DNA of 22,359 nucleotides, from contig KB722744.1 in the NCBI GenBank assembly GCA_000349905.1, positions 737,441 through 759,799 of the forward strand, in the 5' to 3' direction. Below, piece after piece: positions 1-9,480 of the stretch. Source of the stretch: Volvariella volvacea V23. Lineage: Eukaryota; Basidiomycota; Agaricomycetes; Agaricales; Pluteaceae. The position numbers and the translations under genes are program-made. The notes beneath the pieces are model-generated. The model searched no databases. It worked only from the letters and a program-made list of their open reading frames with translations, and was not told where the DNA came from. Numbering within the stretch: the stretch's first letter is position 1; each line of letters begins with the position of its first letter.

Positions 1-756
1 GGGGGGCGGGAATGGAATTAGAACAGAGGGAGGAGAAGGAGGGAGGGAGGAAGGATGCATTGTGCCGTGAAGAGAGCATGGTGTACATAAAGATATAGTT
101 CTTGAGTGTAATGCAGCAGGGACTCGGAATAGTACTTCAAGTTGCATTGTAGAATACCTGAGTGAAAACCAACACCAGAATCCAAGCCAGAAACGGGGCG
201 GTCGGAGTTACCTGCCGTTTTGGGAACATTTCTTGACGAGAAACGAAACTCAGAACTGGGATCAAAACCAACTGAGAAACGGCCACTCTGACCCCCCATT
301 AGCAATGTGTGGAATTAAATAAACCCAAATATAAATATGTAGCCAGGTGTCTGGACCACAAGATTGATGTTGCTGTGGTTAATCTAGGCGCTCAAAGCCT
401 CTGCCATTTGCCATTGAGTCGAATTGAACCTTATCTAATAGCTGATTATCACCCAACCTTTATTCTTGTTGAACAGCAGCCTTACAGGCGCTAGAGGCTA
501 TGGAGGTTACCTCACCTAGGAGTAGAGAGTAATGATACTTTGTGTATATCTGAGGATTGGGGGGCTGGTAGGTACATGCTGGAACTATTTGTACAGAGGA
601 GTGACAAGTGCCGTCCACCATTTTGGAAATGATGGTATCCACATTGGAATCAATGTGGGTCACTTCGGTGATACTTAGGATCTATCTACCTGTATCCTAT
701 GACTATCTACCATGTGTATCTAGCCACGTATTTCTCCGTAACATGTGTATATTCCA
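1..756. other. Intergenic, no gene recognised
   Basis: The first 60 bases are purine-rich (G/A runs). Open frames here are short, have no paired splice signals and resemble no family I know. I see no RNA gene or repeat array. Confidence 0.5.
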
Positions 757-816
757 AGTACCGGTCCGTATACTCGGTCCGGATAACCATAAGTCCGGTC
801 CATATTGACGGTCCGT
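757..816. repeat. Short CGGTCC-type repeat cluster
   Basis: Four CGGTCC cores occur within about 60 bases, spaced 14-22 bases apart and separated by A/T-rich spacers. A related CCGGACCG word occurs near 4730, after gene B. This looks like a remnant of a dispersed repeat, but no terminal repeats or target duplication can be seen. Confidence 0.4.
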
Positions 817-817
817 C

Positions 818-835
818 CAACAATTCTAATTGTTG
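818..835. repeat. Perfect 8-bp inverted repeat (hairpin)
   Basis: CAACAATT is followed by a two-base loop and its exact reverse complement. The flanking CCGT / ACGG extends the symmetry imperfectly. It directly follows the CGGTCC cluster and may mark the edge of the same repeat. Confidence 0.4.
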
Positions 836-1128
836 AAACGGTTCACAGAAGTTGTGACAGAACAAAGAAGCGTTTTCAGTGTGAAGTTACGACTCACAGA
901 TTTGGGCACCTAGATTAGCAGCGTGAGATCTCAGGTCATCGAATCTGGCCATGGTTGCCTTATGCGCGCTACGCTTATTACGTTTTGGTGCAGCGTGCTG
1001 GCGCTTAGAAGCCTGAGGTAAGCCAATCCGCACAATCACCAGCACTTCTGAACGCCTCTCTATCACCTGGTCTCACTCTTCTCCTCTCTGGTAGTTCCCA
1101 AGCCCGTTGGTGGCAACATCGAGGAGCT

Positions 1129-2596
1129 ATGAGTTACAGGTGAGTGAAAATGCGTTAACAGAGCTCTCAACCTTCTCACCTGATTCGTTTGTGTTGTTGC
1201 TGCATACTAGGAGCCCGCCTTTCTATTCATCAATCGGTCGAAGCGGAGGCAATTCAAGTGGATCTGGAGGAAACTGCAGTAATGGCCAGTCAGTCCCCAC
1301 AGCTTGTATTGTTCTCTCAAATCATGGACCAGAACTGATATGCGAATTAATTCTAGGTTGATTATGCGAAGCGAAAGGCAGACAATACTCTACCAACAGC
1401 AACAGCAACAGTATGGAAACTTCGAACAAGGGACACCCAACAAGAGGGGAAGAAAAGTCATATACGCGATTCTCTTCCTCATACTGCTTATATCATGGTT
1501 CACTTATCGTCAATCAGTTGATATAACCGATCCCGCAGTTCGGGATAGAATTCGTAAGGAATGGGAACAAGAGGTCCAAAACCATCAACGAGAAGTTGCT
1601 CGAATGGATAGGGAAACAGAAGACATGCGACAATTGAGGGAAAGTTGGGAACGACAGCGACAGCATTGGAGCCAAGAGCGTGACGCACAGGAGAGGGAGA
1701 GGGCAAGAGAGAGGCAAGAGTGGGAAATGGAGAGGCAGAGGCAGAAGCAAGAGTGGGAGAGAGAAACGGCTAGAAGACGACAGAATTGGGAGAGAGAAAG
1801 GCAAGAGCACGAAGAAGAGGATCGAGAATGGCAACGACGCAACGATGAGATCAAAAGGAAGGAGAGGGAGTGGAAGGAGAGGGAGGAAAGAGAGGAGAAG
1901 AGGAAGCATGCTTTGCATTGGGACGAAATCAGGCCTGATGATCAATGCTTGCAGTATAGGACAAGGAGATATACAGCAAATCTTTCGGTTCCCTATGGAT
2001 GGGATGGGCACAAGTACTGCTTGACGACCCCCATCGAGATATTAGGCATCATTCGCACAGAGCCGATGTGGTGTGAAGAGGTGGTATGTTACCCTTTCTT
2101 GTGTTGCCTTCCAAGTCGGATTTAACTCATTTCTTGGTGTAAACAGAGTAGGGGCAGATGGCGTGGCCATTGGGATATCCACGACGAACCCGATTGCTCT
2201 ACCTACTTTGAGAACTATCAAGATAAGGTGCGCTGCTCTTTTATGATATTACCCAAGCAACAAACTGATTACAGCTACTAATAACCGCAGGGATGCACTG
2301 GTCCAGAATCGAGACTCCACGTTCGTAGGCAACCATGAACCACTCTGTGTCTGCGCTGACTTTTTTCATAGCGCTATGAAGCCCATATGGGGAACCTCCT
2401 GGACGGAGATGATTGGAGGGCAATGTGCTCCACCACCCCGGCTAACCTTATGGGCCGTGAATACTCTTCCCCTCACCATTGCGCTAATTGGGTATGTTCC
2501 CCATTCGCTCGAACCCCCCACAGAGCTGACGGAATGGAAATATAGGGAAAGTACGGAACTTGGGGCATTTGGTTTGTGGACGATCCCCAGTGCTAA
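1129..2596 (+). CDS. Copy A: coiled-coil, Cys-rich type II membrane protein (unknown family)
   Basis: Seven exons: 1129-1139, 1211-1288, 1357-2083, 2147-2227, 2291-2320, 2372-2491, 2546-2596; 365 aa. The 11-nt first exon encodes MSY plus part of Arg; this start is chosen because copy B has an exon of identical length and phase. Residues 1-60 are Ser/Gly-rich, then have a six-Gln run. Residues 64-80 form one membrane segment after KRGRK, suggesting a cytosolic N-terminus. About residues 95-215 are a highly charged coiled coil full of QEW/REW repeats. The C-terminal domain (216-365) has eight cysteines, motifs such as TRRYTANLSVP, DDWRAMCSTTPA and GTWGIWFVDDPQC, and ends right after the last Cys. 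If the topology is right, this domain is lumenal or extracellular and the cysteines may form disulfides (inference). It is the first of three tandem copies. I do not know a function. Confidence 0.8.
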
Positions 2597-3188
2597 ACGC
2601 TATCCTAATCCATATATCCGAGCGCTTGCGCGACAGCCTCTAGCTGTTTTATGGTCTATCTTGTCTTTTTCCGAACTTGAGGTTGTTACAGGATCGCGAT
2701 TTGTATAATATGCTCCAGTTCCTAGCTCATTTGATGAACTGAGATATCCCACTTGAACATGGACCAGGATGCAGGTGTGCTAGAGTGTAAGCTTATTTCG
2801 CTGCGCATTTTGTTGGGCAAAACTGGAGGATGGGTCTGTATCAACAAGAGTGCAGTAGGGGACTCACATTTTAGCCACTCCCCATCTTCGGAACTAATCG
2901 CGCCGGGACATCCACAGACATGTGGGCGCCTATTCTTATATTCATTGATCATGGTGCGTATGCAACTCAAAACAAACCGGAATACAAGTCCATGCCCAAG
3001 GTATACCCCGACTGCGAGGGGCGTCTAGTCCAGGGCGCCTATCATAGCCAGAATTGCGCAGTCGCGTTTATTACGTTTCTGCGTCATGGCTTCCTTCAGT
3101 GCTGGTAGTGCCGAATATCTCCCACACTCTGGGACTCGCTCTTCCATTCCTCCTCCCAAAAGGTCACTGGTAGCAACCCCAAGTGGTC
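2597..3188. other. Intergenic spacer between copies A and B
   Basis: There is no supported gene. The last 130 bases before copy B resemble the 5' flank of copy A: both have a TTATTACGTTT word and a CTGGTAGCAACC / TTGGTGGCAACA word just before the start codon. The duplicated unit therefore includes upstream, probably promoter, sequence. Confidence 0.5.
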
Positions 3189-4544
3189 ATGAGTAACGGG
3201 TGCGTAAGGAGGCATTTCTGCAAGCCTCAATGTCCTTACGTGGCACGGTTTTGTCGTCACTGCATGCTAGGAGCCCACCATCCTATTCCTCAATCGGTCG
3301 ACGTGGAGGCGATTCTGGTGGATCTGGGGCTAACCCCAGCAATGGCCAGTCAGTTCTTATAGCTATTGTCACCTTCCTAAATGAAGAGCTTGAGTCTACA
3401 TGCGGATCGATTTTAGGTTGATTACAACAGGCGAGAGGCAGATGATACTCTACCAGCAACAGCAACAAAATCAACCTCAGTATTGGGATCAGCATCTACC
3501 TAGAAACGTTGGACACTGGTCGCGCAATAGAGGGAGAAAGATAGTATATATGATCCTCATCGCCTTGCTTATGTCCTGGATCGTCTATTGTCACTTTTAC
3601 GATATCACCAATCCTGCAGTCCGAGATCGAATCCGCAGAGAATGGGAACGAGAAGTACAAAACCACCAAGACGAAGTTGATGGAATGAACAAGGACAGTG
3701 AGAATATGCGGAGGTTGAGAGAGGATTGGGTTAAAGAGCGTCAGGAATGGGCTATGGAGAGGCAGAGGCATGAAGAAGAGAATCGGGAGTGGCAGAGGAG
3801 GATTGATGAGATCCTGAGGAAGGAGAAGGAGTGGGAGGAGATCGAGGAGAGAAAGAATGCGCTGCATTGGGAAGAACTCAAGCCTGACGATCATTGCTCG
3901 CAATATGGGACGAGAAGGTATACTGCGACCCTTCCCGTGCCCAGTGACTGGGATGGACACAGGTATTGCTTGATGACTCCCATCAAAATATTAGGCATCA
4001 ATTACACGAAGCCATTGCAGTGCGAGGAGGTGGTGGGTTTATTTTTCGTTCACTTCGCTCCCGTATCAATTCGATTTCTCATCTCTTTGTACGAATAGGG
4101 CAGAGGAAGGTGGCGTGGATATTGGGACGCCCATGAACCGGATTGTTCGACTTATTTTGAGGACTATCATGATAAAGTAGGTCGAACACTTCCCATTTTT
4201 TCGCCTGGCCCTGATTGCAAGCATTAATAAACCAGGGATGCACTGGCCCAAGATCAGGACTTCACGTTCGTACTGGAATACTGCCTACTTTGTGTTGATC
4301 TTTACTCATTTACTCAACAGCGCTACGAAGCCCACATGGGAAACCTCCTGGGCGGTGACGACTGGAGGACGATGTGCTCCACCACCCCAGCTTACCTGAT
4401 GGGTCGTGAATATCCTTCCCCTCACCACTGCGCTAATTGGGTAGGTTTTCCGCTCGTAAATTTCTTTGGAAAGGTTGCTGAAATGACATCTAGGGAATAC
4501 ACGGAATTTGGGGAATCTGGTTTATCGAAGATTCCGAATGCTGA
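3189..4544 (+). CDS. Copy B: coiled-coil, Cys-rich type II membrane protein (unknown family)
   Basis: Seven exons: 3189-3199, 3271-3348, 3417-4032, 4099-4176, 4236-4265, 4321-4440, 4494-4544; 327 aa. Intron positions and phases match copy A one for one. The N-terminus MSNGSPPSYSSIGRR parallels copy A. A five-Gln run is followed by basic RNRGRK and a membrane segment at about residues 72-87. The coiled coil is about 37 residues shorter than in A, an in-frame length difference within exon 3. All eight C-terminal cysteines of copy A are present (DHC, RYC, QCEE, PDC, GCT, MCS, HHC, EC). The frame is open throughout and ends in GIWGIWFIEDSEC. Both copies appear functional by sequence. The family function is unknown; a structural or surface-associated role is only inference. 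Confidence 0.8.
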
Positions 4545-4858
4545 GCGCCGTTGTAGGGCCACCTCAACATCTATGCATATTAGCGTTGTGGTATCTACGT
4601 TGCTGCTTTGTTGTACATTGGATTCCAATCAATCATTGAATTATTATTCCTATCAAATCGTGTCTATCCACATCTTCTACCATCAGCTGGGCCAGAATTT
4701 GCTACGAGTACCGAAAACCATTGGTCCCGGACCGATATATGTTCTGTCCAGTGTCCCTATGTCAACAACCATTTGAGACAGTAACAGAAATAGAGACAGA
4801 TAGCATCGAGTCCTGCATCAATTCCCAGTCGACGTTAACGCTGCCTTAGTGGCATAAT
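4545..4858. other. Intergenic spacer between copies B and C
   Basis: No gene is seen. A CCGGACCG word near 4730 recalls the CGGTCC cluster at 757-816. The rest is A/T-rich spacer, presumably the 3' end of copy B and the upstream region of copy C. Confidence 0.4.
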
Positions 4859-6281
4859 ATGGCTCACGAGTAAGTTCCTATGCCCTCTTGAGCCACTGAC
4901 TCAAATTTTGACATTCCAAGTACCCCAGCGGATACGAGTCTACACCGCCCGCTTGTTTCACAAGCTATGATCAAAACTCAAATGTGCATAGTTCTGGTGG
5001 GGCCAGAACCGAATCAGGATCCTCTGGGTCCCGAGGGAATAATCATGCAAGTGGTGGCGTGTAAGTTCTCATGCTTTCTGTCACGATTAAAAGTAACGAA
5101 CGGAAGATGAGGTAGTCCCACAGGCGCACAAGCAGTGTCGTTGCGTCAGCAAGAACAACAGGAAAAAAGGACATCACCCGGCACCTTCACTCTCAATACT
5201 ACTACTCACTTGCTTATCTGGCTTAGTGTTCTATAATATACTCAACCACAGTGCCCAAGAAAAGATCCGCAAGTAATGGGAACGAGAAGTCGCTCAGATG
5301 GATGAGTATAAAATGAATATGAAGGGATTGAGGGAGAGCTGGGATAAGTAGCAACATGCGTGGGCTATGGAGAGGCGACAGCACAGGGAGGAGAAAAGAG
5401 AGTGGATAAAACGCGTTGATGAATTTGAGCGAAAGGGGAGGGGGGAGCGAGGGGGAGGAGTGAAGAGGTGCTTTTCGTTGGACTGAAATCAAGGCGAGTG
5501 AACGTTGTTTGCAGTATAAGACGAGGAGATATACAGCGATCCTCTCCGTTCCATCTGGGCAGGATGGACTTAAGTATTGCTTAAGAACGCCCATTAAAAT
5601 ATTGGGCGTTGATTATATGGAGCCATTGTGGTGCGAAACGTCTGTGAGTTTATATTAGACTTCTTCAGTCAACTCATTCTCTGACTTTCTGCAACGAGAT
5701 AGGGTCAGGGAGAATGGTGTGGTTATTGAGACATTCAAGATCAACCCGATTTCTCTACCTTTTTCGAGGACTACAAAGACAAAGTACTTTTCAGTCCCCT
5801 TCAATATCGTGCATTAAATAAAAATCTAACATGCGTCATTTAATTCCAGGGATGTACAGCTCCGAGTTCAGGTCTTTGTGTAAGGAAACCCCCATTGCCT
5901 AGCTTTATTCATTTTGATTAATACCCCTCAATCAGCGCTACGAAGCCGTCATGTGGAACCTCTTAGAAGGAGATGGCCAGTGACTTGTTCCACAACCCCA
6001 ACTCACCTCATGGGCGAGAAATATTCCTCTCTTGATCATTGTACCAATCGCGCACGTCGTGATCCCTCCGACCTGGGACTCGTGTGGCCATACTAATTAC
6101 TTCGAAAAATTCACAGGGAGAAAATGGCAGTTGGGGAACATGGTTCGTCGAAGACCCCCAATGCAAAGCGCAAATAGCACCAATTGTTATCAATGAGCCT
6201 CAGTGTCAGCCCTATGAAGATGCGGCTTTCGGTTTTGTTGTTTTTGTTCTTGGTATTACTCTCGATCTGGCTTTTCGCTAG
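4859..6281 (+). pseudogene. Copy C: decayed third member of the tandem family
   Basis: The exon layout of copies A and B is recognisable: an 11-nt first exon (4859-4869, MAH..), a Ser/Gly-rich exon (4929-5060), a coiled-coil exon (about 5116-5643), then 5703-5783, 5850-5879, about 5936-6050 and 6117-6281. Visible lesions are a frameshift near 5225-5235 in the membrane segment; stops TAA 5274-5276 and TAG 5349-5351 in the coil; a frameshift near 5480; stop TGA 5727-5729 where A and B have Trp; loss of a conserved Cys (TTC at 5751-5753); and a frameshift near 5965. The final exon (GSWGTWFVEDPQC) has Lys where copies A and B stop, and reads on for 38 more residues with a hydrophobic stretch. The gene is non-functional as a full-length protein. 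Its donor at 5880 (GTAAGG) helped place the equivalent splice sites in A and B. Confidence 0.8.
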
Positions 6282-7288
6282 AGCCGAATACTCCGGGTCT
6301 AGGCTGCTGTACAAATCGATCTGAAGAAGATATAGTGATAGTCAAAACTGTTACTAGCGCAATGAAACAGAGCTCAATTGGACTTGGGTGATTGGTGCCA
6401 GCTTGAGATGCACTCTCCAGTGAATTGACCGGCATATTTATCCTCACTAGGGGTACTAGTGTCTGCTATTAAAACACGTCCTCATCATCAATAATTCCAG
6501 CAAATATCTCAAAATCACCACGGGCGGTGGTAGCTTTTTGCTTGAAATTCGCCTAGTTTGTTGTCAATTAAATGGGTGGAGTGGCCTGAATCCGTCAATT
6601 CCTTCAACATCGTAGTGTCAATGCATTATCCATTTGAAGTAGAACCCAATTCGTGAGATGTGTGATACCTACTTGACGATACTCCCGCGCCCACATCGGC
6701 GATATACTAAAAATGCGTAATGCGTACTACTACCATAATAATTTAAGGCTACAATATATAATTTTAACGTACTTCAGTGTCGTACTGTGCTCATGTAAGG
6801 TATTAGACAATTCAATAGGATGTCCCAACCCAATTCAGCAGAAAGGATAATAAGATTAGAAAGAAAGCAAAGCAAAGCGACGGTCGGCAACAGCCAGAAG
6901 AACTTTCACCAGCTGACCTAGATGCAAGACTTGAAAAGACATGATGTGCACTCGTTGGAAATACTTGAAGGATCGTAATCATGAAGGCGAGAACTTGGAG
7001 ACTGATATAATGATTATGCGGGGTATTGATGAGCATTGAGAATGATGAATCCGTTGATGACCTGATTGACTCTATCATCAGTTGACGGGCGTTAAAAGAT
7101 CTGAAAACTGCGAGCGGCGCTTAAAGGCAGCATATCTTCCGGATTTTGAAGCATGAGAGCGTTATGATGCGCCCTTTGTTCCTTCCCGATGTAGGGATTG
7201 AGGCACTGGTGCAGGAGGGCCTTGAGTCGACGTTTTGTTCTTCGGCAGGACTTGGCGTCTCAAGTCGACTTCAATTCGGCCTTTCCTG
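6282..7288. other. Intergenic region, no gene recognised
   Basis: Mostly A/T-rich with no supported coding structure. A short plus-strand frame near 6890-6935 (EELSPADLDARLEKT) looks protein-like but closes quickly and has no splice partners that I can support. Confidence 0.4.
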
Positions 7289-9166
7289 TCATCTAATACC
7301 CCGCCCGTGGCCTTTCCGGTCCTCCGAATCCTCAATGGCCTCTTCTTCGATATCGTCGACCTCACCCCAATCACCGCGTTCGACGTCATCACTCCTCGAG
7401 GCGTGCCGGGCTCCAGAGTCTTCAAACCTTGATCCCGATGCCTCCCCACGTCTATCCACGGCAGGGTCCACAAAACTAATGGCCCGAGTGGACCTCTGTT
7501 TTGATAGCTCTGTACCACGTCCACTTCCACTTCCGCTAAAGCTTCTAGACTGTGAACGTGACCGTGATAACCTACTCAGAGGGATCATTTGATCAGGCAT
7601 AATGTCGCTGCTATTCTCCGAGTTGGCGTCATCCCGTGTCGAGATATTCATGCGGTTTTGGGTCTCTTCTTGTGTAAAGTGGGACGTGAGGTGTAGAGAG
7701 GTAGTCGGGCCTCCTGAAGCCGTGGTCGTAGTTGTCAGTCGTATGATTTGGTGAGTGTGGCTCATGTGGTGTATGTTTAACATTATGCGATAACCCTGTT
7801 TATGGAGCAAGATTCGAGATGTGGATGATAGCCGATCGAAATGGAGGATTACTCACTGAGAATGAGAAGGCTGTGAGGAGCCAGCTGAGAGGAGAAGGGG
7901 GTGTCAATGTCTTATTGTCGGGGAGAATCATACAACGGGAAAACATACCCGAAAAGGACACCAGCATAACCATGAGCCCCGGCACCATATAATAGAGCTT
8001 CTGCCAACAAAACAACTGTAGGATACGTGTTCAGACTTGTCTTCCGCTAGGAAAGCCGACCCACGTACGGAAGAGAAGAAAGAATGCCCAGGTCCCATCT
8101 CTCATTAAGAGCTGTATCAGAGGCACATCTCCCCATCCGGCTCGAATTGCCTGGATAAACTTCCAACCAGTAAGGAGGAACAGAATTGTCTGGAAACCAA
8201 TTGGCGCGGCTCTGTCGGAATAGCGCAACGCACGATCTCGAGGTCAGATCCTAGGTTGGAGATATGTTGTGTGAAGGGAAGAGAGATACTCACGCAACGG
8301 CCAGAAATATGGGAGGATTCTGCGTAACCCGACATAAATGGTCATATTTGATATCAGGGATAGCATATATTAGGCCTGTAGCCATCACCACCAACTCCCC
8401 GACGAATATGACAGCAAGGAATACACGGACAATCGTGTTTCCACGATATAATGCGTGCACTTTTGGGAGGATGCAAAGGCGAAGATTGACAGGCACTTGA
8501 ACATGAGAACAAGTAGGTTGGTCATTTATTCCGCCATACTTACCTCGGAGAATCAATACCAGGTCTGTCGCCGATAAGATAGCGAACGCTCCTGCACCTT
8601 GCCAGACTTGCCAAATGAAACAATCGTATTCCGTAAAGTTCAGAGCAGGAGAAAGCTCAGTGCCCACGAAAAGAATTGAACTGCGTTCAGGTAAGGAAAT
8701 TTTGTTTTTAGGATTGTGGATCAACTGACCGCCCCGCGGATGGCATAATTTGAAGCTCACATTTGCACGATCAAGGCGAGATATCGCACAAAGAAGTAGA
8801 GTACCTTGGAGTACGAGCATGGATTCCTGAAGATTGTGAAATATATAGGTGTGCCATTTCAAGGTAGGCTAAATGGACGTACGGCCAGATAACTTTGACC
8901 TATCGAGCAAGTTAAGCCAATAATCGGATTAGAATCCAAAGAGCTTACCTCTTCATCAAATGTGATTATGATATCCCATACCAAGAATGCAAGCGAAGCG
9001 ACTATCCACGGCGGCCGTAATTCGTCCCTTTGTACCAAACACTTTTCCAATCAACCATGACAAACTCACCTGAACTCCGATTGACAGCTTGAGCACTGGC
9101 CAAAATATTAGGATCCTCCTCCACGACCAGCTCCCTAATCGCTTTGGCGGCAGCCCGTTTCCACAT
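7289..9166 (-). CDS. DUF6533-type seven-helix membrane protein
   Basis: Ten exons on the minus strand: 9166-9070, 9001-8949, 8899-8883, 8826-8761, 8680-8544, 8459-8294, 8211-8069, 8015-7949, 7884-7857, 7795-7289. The spliced length is 1281 nt, 426 aa, with all phases closing. The diagnostic N-terminal block is the FLVWDIIITFDEE helix, then VIWP, then SYSKVLYFFVRYLALIVQ, as in the DUF6533 proteins that are greatly expanded in Agaricomycetes. SILFVGTELSPALNF, DCFIWQVWQG and LILRVHALYRGN follow, then four more hydrophobic helices. This gives a seven-helix layout reminiscent of receptors or rhodopsin-like proteins. The last exon (259-426) is a soluble tail, Ser/Arg-rich then acidic (DDIEEEAIEDSEDRK), presumably cytosolic. 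The start MWKRAAAKAIREL is the in-frame ATG giving a normal N-terminus. No lesion was found. Family function is unproven; a sensory or signalling role is inference. Confidence 0.85.
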
Positions 9167-9480
9167 GGTGGGAGATTTGGCAGCAGAAAGTAGCAGCGTA
9201 TGTCTTTTTGACGAAATGCCAAACCAAGGATGTGTCAGTCAACAACAGTATCGGCATGGATGCAGGGATGAAGTGGGTGGCGGACGGGATGGGTGATTAA
9301 GATAGGAAAGAGAATAATTAGGAGGGATAGCTCGCAGAAAGGGGTGGAGAAGGGGGTGGCGAGGAGGGGAAAACGGTAGAAAATTTGACATACACTATCT
9401 GCCCACTTCAGCCCCGCACCACCTCCCCTCGGTGGAACTTGTCCGCACAAAAAGCAAGACACACAAGCCCTCTCAGAACC
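9167..9480 (-). promoter_or_regulatory. Pyrimidine-rich upstream region of the DUF6533 gene
   Basis: Read on the minus strand, about 9260-9390 is strongly C/T-rich (runs such as CCACCCCCTTCTCC), as is common for fungal core promoters and 5' leaders. It ends close to the start codon at 9166. I see no clear TATA box. The frame at 9235-9462 is not needed by the gene model. Confidence 0.35.

Noticed and set aside
1514..2011. Long minus-strand frames rich in Leu/Pro/Ser opposite copy A
   Set aside because: They mirror the repetitive Glu/Arg-rich coiled-coil codons on the plus strand; no splice or family support. The same applies to 3496-3960 and 5223-5594.
6590..6606. CCGTCAATTCCTTC word resembling a conserved small-subunit rRNA site
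   Set aside because: The match stops after about 14 bases and the flanks are not rRNA-like; chance is the simplest explanation.
7146..7592. Plus-strand frame of 148 codons
   Set aside because: Antisense to the last exon of the DUF6533 gene, whose minus-strand frame has a consistent multi-exon model.
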